Source of the DNA: Pseudomonas asgharzadehiana
Lineage (GTDB): Bacteria; Pseudomonadota; Gammaproteobacteria; Pseudomonadales; Pseudomonadaceae
Direction of reading: 5' to 3'
NCBI RefSeq assembly: GCF_019139815.1
Contig: NZ_CP077079.1
Location: 2,728,001 to 2,792,000 of the forward strand
DNA: 64,000 bases
Part shown: positions 29,401 to 35,193 of the stretch, in pieces
Layout of the letters: each line of letters opens with the position of its first letter
Numbering within the stretch: position 1 is the first letter of the stretch
Made by a program: the position numbers and the translations under genes
The notes under the pieces: generated by a model
The model's database searches: none
What the model was told of the DNA's origin: nothing
Seen by the model: only the letters and a program-made list of their open reading frames with translations

Positions 29401-29701
29401 GACAGCGACGGTGAACGCCGGCGCCATGAGTTCGGCCAGCGCGGCGGGGGCGGCGGCGTCCCAGGCGGCCGAAGACGCGGCGCGCAGCCAGCAGGCGGCG
29501 GCCAAGCAGGGCCGGGCTTCGATCGTGACCGTGGAGGTGCTGGGGTTTGGCACCGAACCGGTGCCCCGTGAGCCGCAGGAACAGCAGAAAACCTCGGCGT
29601 ACAACCCCAACAGCCCGGTGCAGGTGCTGGGCGCGGGGCCATTGAGCGAACAGGCGCGGGCGCGTTTGACGGATGAGGAGCGCAAGCAGATTACCTTGTA
29701 G
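17426..29701 (+). CDS. pdtA: Giant TpsA exoprotein (PdtA), filamentous-haemagglutinin family
   Basis: 4091 residues. Start at 17426 (GAAGGAAG upstream) gives an extended N-terminus and signal peptide ending near NAHAATA (about residue 37). The TPS secretion domain (about 115-260) has the Haemagg_act hallmarks ILNWETFNVG and MIMNRNGVVFGG. A very long beta-helical shaft of Gly/Asn/Leu-rich repeats follows. Departures from it: seven tandem repeats of about 18 residues (about 2787-2907), cysteine pairs CANASC (about 2025) and CEDLPDYC (about 3014), and an alpha-helical insert (about 3700-3810). The C-terminus matches the DUF3739 haemagglutinin-family tail and ends in an Ala/Gln-rich helix. Exported by PdtB. 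Function in adhesion or virulence is inferred from P. aeruginosa PdtA. Confidence 0.9.
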   Translation: MVRCKSPVNLKAQETVLRLKPLAQAIALLMVAGNAHAATAFSSSWFADKGATQAATAARISAGQVPGIPSLNQQARVNQQLARSISTLNTSVAAIAAQQAAQAAGRQAAFGQVSTIPDGLGKGGLQVDNSLTQGWTNAKAPTQSQSGGKTTVSIEQTADKAILNWETFNVGRNTSVDFQQQSSWAVLNRVNDPDARPSEIQGQINGAGTVMIMNRNGVVFGGTSQVNVRNLVAAAANMTDEQFTLRGLYVDGTGTQPTFTDAAGKVQVQRGALIQTHNPATSTDAGGYALLLGSEVDNAGTIITAKGQTTLAAGDSFYIRKGVSTSGNDRSTTRGNEVATSLKPGSSAGKVSNNGLIMAATGDITLTGHQVQQNGVALASTSVDTRGTIHLLNSATDTTGSVTLGEGSTTAILLDSSGSTALNSQQSNGLVNLDGMPANQATGRFNNLSTVADRTDQSRIEIVSGGTVDFQKGSITLATGGQVAVSAAGRSLLRDGALIDVSGAVGVKVSMESNNIKINVQGNEQRDAPVNREDGKLINNDVWVDLRDLVFVPAGTNGYATDRWYTAGGLLEVGGYLGTQGHSVGEWMAQGGTVTFTGKEVVTQKGAQINLSGGTVDVQDGYIQQTWLKGPDGRLYELSNAPGDILYSGFYKGYEDTSKRWGQTDYYYNPMIARQRRFESGYTVGRDAGKLVVGTTSAVLEGQVVSDVFQGDRQTQAPNINLDGYQQSQKAMAQRAQLIIGGYTPVYNKSTGTLRYALTGIADEVLIDRNTQKIADGLDLTTALPADRQGKMVLDSDQLNGYQLGAIKVGVTNQIKAGVTQQITVKGALNVADGGEITLFGPVVNLNANLTAHGGSINAGNILNQVNLNAGNALDDVILAGSGRVDVAAGVKLDASGRWNNLALDPNIREGLAYVNGGKVSLRSTGTLDLATGSLVDTSSAGTLGVDGKLSGGKGGDVTLGALGALALGGDIRGYGVNGGGTLALQGRKVQIGDSANAPDTDTLQLTGGFFNKGFSAYDITGNEGLLVTDGTQVDVNVPVYRLGEQTAMTPSGSDPATALERWTPTLYQENSTQGVLTQRRGASLTLTAGSKDSTAAELATTALTVGRGAVINVDPGQGINLRSIGQLTLNGSLNAWGGSVSLGGLSVSPKTWEPSIAAGHDRSIRVGEEALIDVAARAVTAVSSRGNVYGQVLNGGKISIGGDINLTTGIASAGDVFVVVREGARLDASGAQAVLDVPGQGRVPVASNGGSISFASNNGLYLDGSFVARAGGAGAAGGSLALALESPYYLKAGVNDRVLNVRELVLSQTHQTSPNASLEYGHGRLGVDQVTAGGFDNLALLSNGLLSFDGDVSLSMGQSLRLYGGSYNLSEPAAASSRVNLSAPYLLLAGLLAPAETGKEAYTRAVPVLPNPSVLATTAQFNANANLIEVRGNVVFGNKSYLLRPDNSRASLERRGFDDVQLTSQGDLRFLAGAGADVIAQGISTQLVTGGDMTLRAAQLYPATEVGARVLAGYVNNAASNGTGFNYDPTRTLTIARTANSNAAMPYSVFGRLQLGGPTIKQDGVVRAPLGLIEIGNLGSTNVQLLPGSLTSVSGKGLVLPYGGTVDGQIYKYNGKTVTFIGQGGGNGAGSLNVGVILGGQTVAVLPQATLDLSGGGELLGAGFISGRGGSTDARYNPLVQFGANGGFVLPGLSTNPIYAIVPGVQPGYAPVAPEGGAVDPLIGQQITIGAGVPGLAAGTYTLMPSTYALMPGAFRLEINGLAGMGADGATQALRNGSWATAGRLSIANTGISNSAPSQVILTSADRLRRYSQYNETGYSPFAVADATRLGVPRALLPVDAKTLQLALRPGAGADAFSFQGIGRFEADAGGYGGTVSLINGEKTDIEIVAAGNAATANFKGITVDADSLNAMGAARLLIGGMTYVTYGQGGNYINLPSNVTSSIILRDGANLTAPEVLLATVTGKITLEQGASINTIGQGKASYDARDGFIYNLSNVLAVSNGLLNVIAAPSPGGVPSKGIQLGVCANASCSGQTALYSEGSIVTVTDSTLQMGDEVRYGTRHLNLGVSSINVGSPEALAAAAANNRLPVGMTLNQQVLERLLRGDSQFGAPALETLQLSARDSFNFYGTSTLDTYDAVTGKSLLSNLMLSTPAIYGSGGLNDVATIHTANLIWQGAEAAPVAAVTGGAGSGSGRLDINAERIEFGYGDFAQPSTTKTFDRLALGFANLNLNASERITANHKGSLSVYQSQGAFDATKGFAYSGGNLNILTPLMTGEAGSVNRITAGGAIDVSASAGAAGKVDGIGGELSLQGDSLRLATAVVLPSGKVTLGARGDVVLTDAASIDVSGRAIAFNDVTKYSAGGEVLLESRAGNVQQAAGSTIDLSAQHNQAGTLRAVAVASAAGIVDLAGKIIAGSSGDYDAGGTRVPYLAGAVQIQAQRLGGNGTLSDQFAALNQRLNQGQVYGARSFQLKQGDLTIGSDVKASSVNVSIDNGSLRVTGLVDAGGERVGSINLAAKNGLTLDGSAVLDAHGTQLRVDSYGKIIDSPNRAIVVLSSGQGQLTLATGARIDLRHGTEAATGNDGRNRGTLELNAPRVGGNDIAIDARGPLTIQGARSIALNGMRTYDDAPTKTDETPDGRPYQVIDQDYLNGVNDANTTFIDAARVNSNLLQKLAGLNNATYGDVFHLRPGVEIISKTPDGDLVVQGDLDLSSYRYASLKSTAKTESGSLTLRAGGDLNIYGSINDGFAAPPPTDDDSGWVLRAGIDHTGGTVVVPGSGVTLDVGTVFPAGAALNFDVLTNPLFLPAGTRLPVAAKLTQPLVLPAGTVLAAAVRDASGTVLFAAGTLLTQSQTLASGSVLEAGSLLGTSASVDSLIWPKGVPLATKVTLTASKVLPRGALLPSGTDVKLPGGVASVTLRDTGHPGKNWAIAPMLEEGSQSWSIRLVAGADTEAADSRLLQPHPVSGNLRLADSHYGTFGKGAQVWTLAGSEGWFGDDSMVGQPVDFDAIQYPGICEDLPDYCVISGTDYTLLVGGSTRFSVIRTGAADLDLLAAGNLSMESLFGVYTAGSSSTGTSANDPYNLKRALGSNGKVLANAGGNEKLVNADTASPYRAWYPDTGGNLLLKVGGNLTGNITSPALNGVGRPVPSDLGQDSANVGNWLWRQGNGLSGSQAQATAWWVNFGTYVPGMAYPSADQMVGFTGFGTLGGGNLNVDVGGDAGILNASSQPQNVSPRSQGLVLAIGGTGRVATDGSVQLTGGGDLNLRVGGALNPAGQINLNHLNGVLVNTRGHVQLTGGALGSLTLLYGNQASYQSPSEVRAYDPLRSTSARAAGGLSLLPGDATFSLATRGDLVLQDVADPGRAPQVNALAYANGGVNGIGHSWFSLWTDRTAVDLFSAGGNLTPLTETLDTDMAAVYPATLRAVAASGSLYYGRASYGDPSTVPPLRAMVLAPSANGQLELLAGDSIYGGDLPISRSSAAPQSLATILRPAFLGFLTDQNPVSGSGNLSSDGSIATFTVSPLFAFGPNTASTAWGDALEPARFYALSGDLLGVNSGRAITITTDASKDPRFGQTYYEGAGPVWMQAGRDIVSSGTPLSGANGGNKTTGEYTYAGNLFVHNSPTDISIASAGRDILYSSFNVAGPGTLELTAGRNIQMEDRVAVNSLGAVAAGDSRPGASIVMQAGMGANGPDYRRFVEAYLNPANLAQPGESLQGAKVAKTYENELVTWLTERFGFAGDSEQARTYYAALPAEQQRIFARDVYFAELKAAGREYNQDGSVRQGSYVRGRTAIARLFPETDVAGNPITYKGDITMFGGAGVHTNFGGSIQMLTPGGRQTFGIEGAAPPSTAGVITQGAGDIQLYSLGSILLGQSRIMTTFGGSIMGWTSAGDINAGRGSKTTVVYTPPKRVYDNWGNVSLSPSVPSTGAGIATLNPIPEVPAGDIDLIAPLGTIDAGEAGIRVSGNVNIAALRVVNAANIQTQGKSSGVPATATVNAGAMSSASAAGAAASQAAEDAARSQQAAAKQGRASIVTVEVLGFGTEPVPREPQEQQKTSAYNPNSPVQVLGAGPLSEQARARLTDEERKQITL

Positions 29702-29731
29702 GGCGGTGCCCAGACCTCTCGTTGTACCTTG

Positions 29732-29760
29732 GGGGCGATCACTGATCGCCCCGTTTTTTT
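29732..29760 (+). terminator. Rho-independent terminator after pdtA
   Basis: Stem GGGGCGATC / GATCGCCCC, loop ACT, then G and seven T. It should separate the pdtA transcript from phdA-pdtB, which has its own promoter element. Confidence 0.92.
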
Positions 29761-29812
29761 GCACGGCGTTGTACCCAATCCAGCCCAAAAAATGCCCCCC
29801 TCCCAATTCCGA

Positions 29813-29861
29813 ATGAACCTTTCATGACAAAAGTTCGGTAGCCCATGGCCACTCCCGTCTC
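29813..29861 (+). promoter_or_regulatory. Putative PhoB/VreI-type promoter element of phdA
   Basis: The block 29813-29836 (ATGAACCTTTC then ATGACAAAAGTTC) matches the pdtA block at 20 of 24 positions, keeping TGAAC-N6-TGACA and the GAAC/GTTC dyad. CCCGTCTC recurs at 29854-29861. In both promoters the last base of CCCGTCTC is followed by exactly 72 nt before the ATG, whereas the gap from the 24-bp block to CCCGTCTC is 3 nt in pdtA and 17 nt here. Confidence 0.55.
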
Positions 29862-29933
29862 TCCTGTGTAACGCGCTCAAGAACACCAGCACGGTGTTGT
29901 TCAAGGCGCCGGCTGTACGCCAGGAGTGGGGCA

Positions 29934-30536
29934 ATGGGAACTATGGAACGTTATTCGAAAGTGGGCATGCAGGAGCTCGACCAGCGCCTGTCGAAGATCG
30001 TCGAAGCGGCGCGCAAGAAGCCGGTGTCGGTCTATCGCTATGGCGCGCCCTGGGTGTGGATCGTGTCCCAGGACGATTGGCAAGGTGCCTTGAAGGAAGT
30101 CTCCAGCTACATCCCCGCCGGCCATTCCCTGGTGTTGCTGCGCCCGCGGATCGACGAGGTGCTCGAACAGCACCGTGAGTGGCTGGTGGCCGAGCCCTCG
30201 ATGTTGATCGCGCCGCAGACCGTGTTGCAGATATTGCTGCTGCAACTGCTGTACTCGGTGCCCAGCGAGCAGCAACTGCATGAGCAGCTCAATTACAACC
30301 TGTTGTTCCGCTGGTTCGTCGGCCTGGACCTGAACCACAAGGTCTGGAGCATTCACGTGCTGACCCGCGACATCGCCACGCTGCTGAGCAACCCGCGTGC
30401 GGTGCAACTCATCCAGAAAATCATCGGTGACGTGTTCTGTGGCGCCTTGCTGCACATGCCGGAGTTCTCGTTGAACTTCGCCTTGCTGCACACCTGGCTG
30501 GCACGTCACGGCAACACCTCGATCGCCAGCAATTGA
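29934..30536 (+). CDS. phdA: PhdA-like fusion of Phd antitoxin domain and transposase N-terminal (DUF772) domain
   Basis: 200 residues. Residues 4-60 resemble Phd/YefM antitoxins (RYSKVGMQELDQRLSKIVEA then PVSVYRYGAPWVWIVSQDDW). Residues about 90-165 match the N-terminal DUF772 segment of IS5-family transposases (LLLQLLYSVPSEQQLHEQLN, LLFRWFVGLDLNHKVW). No DDE catalytic domain, toxin gene or terminal repeat is nearby, so this is neither a toxin-antitoxin pair nor an active transposase. The P. aeruginosa counterpart PhdA lies between pdtA and pdtB and has been linked to biofilm behaviour. ATG at 29934 has AGGAG at 7 nt. The stop overlaps a possible TTG start of pdtB. Confidence 0.8.
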   Translation: MGTMERYSKVGMQELDQRLSKIVEAARKKPVSVYRYGAPWVWIVSQDDWQGALKEVSSYIPAGHSLVLLRPRIDEVLEQHREWLVAEPSMLIAPQTVLQILLLQLLYSVPSEQQLHEQLNYNLLFRWFVGLDLNHKVWSIHVLTRDIATLLSNPRAVQLIQKIIGDVFCGALLHMPEFSLNFALLHTWLARHGNTSIASN

Positions 30537-30556
30537 GCCGGCCGAACGCCGTAGCA

Positions 30557-32170
30557 ATGACGGCGCAAAAAATCAGCAAGTCAGGGGGCGGTGTGGAGCA
30601 TCTGTTCAAATCAGCGCTGGCGCTGTGCTGCTTGACGCTTGGGGCCATGGCCCTGCCGGCGCAGGCGCAGGAGCCGGCACGCAGGGTCGACGTCAACGAG
30701 TACTTCGTGCGCGGCAATACCGTGCTCGATGCGGCAACCATCGAAGAGGCGGTGTACCCGTTCCTGGGGCCGCAAAAGACCCTCGACGATATCGAAGGCG
30801 CCCGCGATGCGCTGCAGAAGATCTACCAGGCGCGCGGCTACCAGTCGGTGTTTGTCGAGCTGCCGGAGCAGAAGGTCGATGACGGTATCGTCTACCTGCA
30901 GGTCAGTGAAACCAAGGTCGGCCGGGTGCGCGTGGTGGGCGCCAAACATTACTCGCCGGTGGAGATCCGCGAGCAAGTGCCGGGCCTGGAGGAGGGCGCC
31001 GTGCCGGACTTCGCCAGCGTGCAAACCCAGTTGGCCGGGCTCAACCGCAGTGCCGGGCGCCAGGTCACGCCGCTGGTGCGCGAAGGCCAGCGCCCCGGCA
31101 CCATGGACGTGGATTTGCAGGTCGAAGACCAGAACCCCTGGCACGCCAGCCTTGGCCTGAACAACGACTACAGCGCCGACACCAAGGAACTGCGCTCGGT
31201 CGCAACCCTGGGCTACGACAACCTGTGGCAACTGGGCCACAGCATTTCCCTGACCTATTTCACCGCGCCCGAGGACACCTCGAACGCCAAGGTCTGGTCC
31301 GGCTCCTACAGCGCGCCGCTGGACGAGCGCTGGACCTTGCAGTTCTCCGGTTACCAGTCCGACAGCAACATCGCCACCATCGGCGGCAGCAACGTGTTGG
31401 GCAAGGGCCATTCCTATGGGGTGTCGGCGATCTACAGCCTGCCGGCCGCCGGTAACTGGGCCAATTCCTTCTCGTTCGGTATCGACTTCAAAGACTTCGA
31501 CGAGCAGATGAAATTCGGGTCCAGCAGCGATCAGGTGCCGCTCAAATACGCGCCGTTCACCCTGGGCTACAACGGCTATCGCTACACCGAACAATCCCAA
31601 TTGGGCCTGGGCCTGAACCTGATCGTCGGCACCCGCGCCTTCTTTGGCTATGGCAGCGACGCCGAAGAGTTCGACTACAAGCGCTACAAGGCCAGCGCCA
31701 GTTTCGCCGTGCTCAAGGGCGACCTCACCTACAGCTACACCTTCGCCAACGATTGGCAGTCGGCGTCCAAGGCCGGCTTCCAACTGGCCTCGGGGCCGCT
31801 GGTATCCAACGAACAGTACTCGGCCGGTGGCGCCACCTCGGTGCGCGGCTACCTGGCGGCGGAACGCACCGGCGATGAGGGCGTGCTGCTGTCCCAGGAG
31901 CTGCGCACGCCGTCCCTGGCCAAGCTTCTCGGCAGCTATGTGCAGGAGTGGCGTTTCTATGCGTTCGCCGAAGGCGCGCGCCTGCGCCTGCACGACCCGC
32001 TGCCCGAGCAAGAAGATGAATACAGCCTGGCCAGTGTCGGCCTGGGCACCCGCGCCAGTTTGAGCAAATGGTTATCCGGCAGCCTGGATTGGGGCTACCC
32101 GCTGCTCGATGGACCGAACACCCAGAAACAGGACTCGCGGCTGCACTTCAGTGTGCAGGCGACTTTCTGA
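30557..32170 (+). CDS. pdtB: TpsB outer-membrane transporter (PdtB), ShlB/FhaC/HecB family
   Basis: About 537 residues: signal peptide ending at AQAQ, POTRA1 (about 45-115, NEYFVRGNTVLDAATIEEAV), POTRA2 (about 118-195, VGRVRVVGAKHYSPVEIREQ), then a 16-strand barrel ending in Phe. The L6-loop motif VRGYL (about 430) typical of the Omp85/TpsB superfamily is present. Start is uncertain: ATG 30557 lacks a clear ribosome-binding site; TTG 30533 overlaps the phdA stop; GTG 30593 has AGGGGG 4 nt upstream. All keep the signal peptide. Partner of PdtA, which it should export; the two genes are separated by phdA. Confidence 0.88.
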   Translation: MTAQKISKSGGGVEHLFKSALALCCLTLGAMALPAQAQEPARRVDVNEYFVRGNTVLDAATIEEAVYPFLGPQKTLDDIEGARDALQKIYQARGYQSVFVELPEQKVDDGIVYLQVSETKVGRVRVVGAKHYSPVEIREQVPGLEEGAVPDFASVQTQLAGLNRSAGRQVTPLVREGQRPGTMDVDLQVEDQNPWHASLGLNNDYSADTKELRSVATLGYDNLWQLGHSISLTYFTAPEDTSNAKVWSGSYSAPLDERWTLQFSGYQSDSNIATIGGSNVLGKGHSYGVSAIYSLPAAGNWANSFSFGIDFKDFDEQMKFGSSSDQVPLKYAPFTLGYNGYRYTEQSQLGLGLNLIVGTRAFFGYGSDAEEFDYKRYKASASFAVLKGDLTYSYTFANDWQSASKAGFQLASGPLVSNEQYSAGGATSVRGYLAAERTGDEGVLLSQELRTPSLAKLLGSYVQEWRFYAFAEGARLRLHDPLPEQEDEYSLASVGLGTRASLSKWLSGSLDWGYPLLDGPNTQKQDSRLHFSVQATF

Positions 32171-32194
32171 CTTTTTCTTCCGGAGACTTCACCC

Positions 32195-33994
32195 ATGCAA
32201 CGCCTATTTCTGAGCCTGTTGATCTGCCTGGGCTTCGCGCTCCCGGCCACCGCCCATGCCTGGTGGCAGGATGACTGGCACTACCGCAAGCAGATTTCGG
32301 TAGACACCACCGCCCAAGGCGCCGCGATCAGCCAGGCCCTGGGCCGCACTGCGCTGCTGGTGCGCCTGCACACCGGCAATTTCAGCTTTGACGGGATCAA
32401 GGACGACGGCGCCGACCTGCGTTTTGTCAGCGCCGATGACAAGACCGTGTTCAATCACCAGATCGAGAGCTTCGACCCGCTGATGGGCATGGCGCTGATC
32501 TGGGTGGATGTGCCCAAGGTCGAAGGCGGACAGCGCCAGGACCTGTGGATGTATTACGGCAACCAGAAGGCACCGGCCACCGCCAACGGCCAGCTGACCT
32601 TCGACCCCAATTACACCGCGCTGTACCACTTTGACGGTGCCAATGCGACGCCGCCACGCGATACCACGGCTTACGCCAACACCGCGCTGAACGCCACCGG
32701 CACAAGCATCGACGGCGTAATCGGCCGCGCCTTGCAGTTCGCCGGTGAGCCGCTGCTGTTGCCGGCCAGCCCGTCGCTGCAACACGCCGCCGGCGGCGCG
32801 TTCACCTTCAGTGCCTGGCTGCGCCTGGACCAGGCCAGTGGCGAGCAGATCGTTCTGGCGCGTCGCGATGGCGCCCATAGCCTGTTGCTGGGGCTGAACC
32901 AAGGCATGCCGTTTATCGAGATCGACGGCCAGCGCGCCGTATCGACCCAACCGCTGAACCCCGGCCAATGGCAGCACCTGGCGTTTACCGCTGAAGGTGA
33001 AAAAGTCGCGTTGTATGTCAACGGCCGCGAAACCGCCAACCTTGGCGTGGCAATGCCGGCGTTCAATTCGCAACTGGCCGTGGGCGCCGACCTGCCCCAA
33101 GCGAGCAGCACACACCAGCCATTCGCCGGGGCCATGGATGAGTTGCGCTTGTCCAAAGTGGCCCGCCCGCCCGCGTTGTTGCTGGCCGACGCAAATGCTC
33201 AGGGCGCCGAGTCGAAACTGGTGGCTTATGGGGTGGATGAGGAACAGTCGGGCATGGGCTTCGGCAGCCTGGGCTTTCTGCTCAACGCCGTGCCGGTGGA
33301 TGCTTGGGTGATCATCCTGGTGCTGGTGGCAATGATGGTGCAGTCGTGGTTCATCATGCTGCGCAAGAACCGCCAGGTCAGCCGCGTGAGCGCTGCCAAC
33401 GAGGTGTTCCGCGAGCATTTCGCCCAGATCGGCACGCGCCTGGAGATGTACGCCGATGACGCCCAGTTGGGTGAGCGCCTGACGCATTCCTCGCTGTGGC
33501 GCCTGTACCTGGTGGCCGTCAAGGAGATTCGCACCCGCCGCGCCCAGGGCGCCGATACCTCGTCGGTGTCGGCGGCCACCATCGAAGCCATCCGTTGCTC
33601 CATGGACGGCGTGCGCACCCGCGAAAACCAGGCGCTCAGCGCCAAACTCTCGACCCTGTCCAACGCCATCGCCGGTGGCCCGTACATCGGCCTGCTCGGC
33701 ACTGTGCTGGGGATTATGGTGGTGTTCCTCGGCACGGCCATGGCCGGTGACGTGAACATCAACGCCATTGCCCCCGGTATGGCCGCCGCGTTGCTGGCCA
33801 CGGCCATGGGCCTGTTCGTCGCGATCCCCGCGCTGTTTGGCTACAACCGCCTGATCACGCGCAACAAGGAAGTGAGCGCCGACATGCGCGTGTTTGTCGA
33901 TGAGTTCATCACTCGCCTGGCGGAGATGCACGGCGAGAGCCAGCACAGTGAAGCGGCGCACCGCCGCGAGCATCACGCGTCGGTTCCGGCCTGA
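32195..33994 (+). CDS. exbB2: ExbB-like proton-channel protein fused to exported DUF2341-LamG sensor
   Basis: 599 residues, more than twice the size of ordinary ExbB. Signal peptide (ends AHA, residue 22), DUF2341 domain (about 28-145, WWQDDWHYRKQISVDTT and DLWMYYGNQKAP), LamG/concanavalin-type jelly roll (about 190-325, FTFSAWLRLDQASG, WQHLAFTAEGEKVALYVNG, MDELRLSKVAR), then a MotA/TolQ/ExbB module with membrane segments near 367-390, 493-515 and 528-550 (GGPYIGLLGTVLGIMVVFLG). So a carbohydrate-binding-like domain outside the membrane is tied to a proton-driven motor. It starts 24 bp after pdtB and precedes exbD and tonB. Matches the P. aeruginosa gene known as exbB2. Confidence 0.85.
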   Translation: MQRLFLSLLICLGFALPATAHAWWQDDWHYRKQISVDTTAQGAAISQALGRTALLVRLHTGNFSFDGIKDDGADLRFVSADDKTVFNHQIESFDPLMGMALIWVDVPKVEGGQRQDLWMYYGNQKAPATANGQLTFDPNYTALYHFDGANATPPRDTTAYANTALNATGTSIDGVIGRALQFAGEPLLLPASPSLQHAAGGAFTFSAWLRLDQASGEQIVLARRDGAHSLLLGLNQGMPFIEIDGQRAVSTQPLNPGQWQHLAFTAEGEKVALYVNGRETANLGVAMPAFNSQLAVGADLPQASSTHQPFAGAMDELRLSKVARPPALLLADANAQGAESKLVAYGVDEEQSGMGFGSLGFLLNAVPVDAWVIILVLVAMMVQSWFIMLRKNRQVSRVSAANEVFREHFAQIGTRLEMYADDAQLGERLTHSSLWRLYLVAVKEIRTRRAQGADTSSVSAATIEAIRCSMDGVRTRENQALSAKLSTLSNAIAGGPYIGLLGTVLGIMVVFLGTAMAGDVNINAIAPGMAAALLATAMGLFVAIPALFGYNRLITRNKEVSADMRVFVDEFITRLAEMHGESQHSEAAHRREHHASVPA

Positions 33995-34005
33995 GGAGAA
34001 TTGCC

Positions 34006-34431
34006 ATGGCTAGCGTAAATGCCTCCCACGACGATGACGATGATGCCGCCGTCGACAGCATCAACATCACGCCCCTGGTGGACGTGCTGATGGTGGTGCT
34101 GGTGATGTTTATCCTCACCGCCACCGCCCAGGTCTCGGGTATCCAGATCCACTTGCCCAAGGCCAGCGCCTCGGTGTCGTTGTCAGAGGCCAAGACCAAG
34201 GCCATCTCCGTCAATGACGGCGGCCAGGTGTTCCTCGACGCTTACCCGGTGACCCTCGGCGAGCTGGAAGAGCGCCTGCGTATCGAGAAAGCGCTGAACC
34301 CGGACTTCCCGGTGATCGTGCGCGGCGATGCCATGGTGCAGTACCAGAAGGTCATTGAAGTGCTCGACTTGTTGCGCCGGCTGGAGCTGTCCCAGGTCGG
34401 GCTGGTTACCGGCAAACCGAGCCAGGGCTGA
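34006..34431 (+). CDS. exbD2: ExbD/TolR-like proton-channel protein
   Basis: 141 residues: an acidic N-terminus (DDDDD), one membrane helix carrying the essential Asp (INITPLVDVLMVVLVMF, Asp26), and a periplasmic ExbD domain (VSLSEAKTKAISVNDGGQVF ... ELEERLRIEKALNPDFPVIV). With the ExbB fusion and the TonB-like protein it forms a separate proton-motive-force transducer. The gene follows exbB after 11 bp, with GAGGAG at the start. Confidence 0.9.
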   Translation: MASVNASHDDDDDAAVDSINITPLVDVLMVVLVMFILTATAQVSGIQIHLPKASASVSLSEAKTKAISVNDGGQVFLDAYPVTLGELEERLRIEKALNPDFPVIVRGDAMVQYQKVIEVLDLLRRLELSQVGLVTGKPSQG

Positions 34432-34434
34432 GTC

Positions 34435-35139
34435 ATGACCGCACAGATCCCGATCAGGCCGTTACCGGTCAAGAACACGCCGCCGTTGCGCCCGCTGAAG
34501 TGGGGCGCCGGCCTGTTGCTGGGGGCCGTGGCGGCCTGGCTGTTGTGGCAGTGGGCCAATGACATGAGTGGCGTACGCCGCGAAGCGCCGAAGGTGCCGA
34601 CGATTATCCCGTTGCCGCCACCGCCACCGCCGCCGCCGGAAAAACCCAAGGAGCCCGAGCCCCAGGTGGAAGAAAAAATCCCGGAGCCGGTGCCTACCCC
34701 AGCGCCGGAAGAGGTCAAGCCGGCCGAGGAAGCGCCGCCGTCACCGGCCGATGACCTGGCCAACCCGATGCAGATCGATGGCGATGCGCAGTCGGGCAAC
34801 GATGGTTTCAACATTGGCGCGGGCAAGGGCGGCGGCATGGCCGGTTCCGGCGGCGGTGGCCTTGGCGCCGGCACGTACAAGCAATACCTGGCCGGGGTGT
34901 TTCAACGCCTGCTGCGTGAAGACCCGGAATTGCGCAAGAAGGCTTACACGGTGCAGGCGGACTTGTGGCTCAACGCTGAAGGCCAGGTGATCCGCGCCGA
35001 GTTGGCCAAGTCCAGCGGCGATGCCCAAACCGATGCCCAGGTGTTGGCGGCCTTGCGCGCGCCCCATGCCACGCAACGGGTGCCGGCTTCGGTAACGCTG
35101 CCGGTACGCCTGTCCCTCAAGGGCCGGCGCCCGGATTGA
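34435..35139 (+). CDS. TonB-like energy-transducing protein
   Basis: 234 residues with TonB architecture: a membrane anchor (about 22-42, GAGLLLGAVAAWLLWQWA), a proline/glutamate-rich rod (about 52-105 including eight consecutive prolines), a Gly-rich hinge (about 125-145) and a C-terminal TonB-fold domain (about 146-232, YLAGVFQRLLREDPELRKKA, VQADLWLNAEGQVIRAELAK). No TonB-dependent receptor is encoded nearby, so its outer-membrane partner is likely one of the neighbouring products (PdtB, PdtA or the porin) or VreA. It begins 3 bp after exbD. Confidence 0.85.
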   Translation: MTAQIPIRPLPVKNTPPLRPLKWGAGLLLGAVAAWLLWQWANDMSGVRREAPKVPTIIPLPPPPPPPPEKPKEPEPQVEEKIPEPVPTPAPEEVKPAEEAPPSPADDLANPMQIDGDAQSGNDGFNIGAGKGGGMAGSGGGGLGAGTYKQYLAGVFQRLLREDPELRKKAYTVQADLWLNAEGQVIRAELAKSSGDAQTDAQVLAALRAPHATQRVPASVTLPVRLSLKGRRPD

Positions 35140-35193
35140 TCGAGCACTCTTCAACTGCATTTCTCAACGGTTTTTTACAGGAGTTGCGTACAC

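Noticed and set aside
29934..30536. PhdA region as an insertion sequence or a toxin-antitoxin pair
   Set aside because: No terminal inverted repeats, no target duplication, no DDE domain and no toxin gene; the gene sits in a conserved operon.
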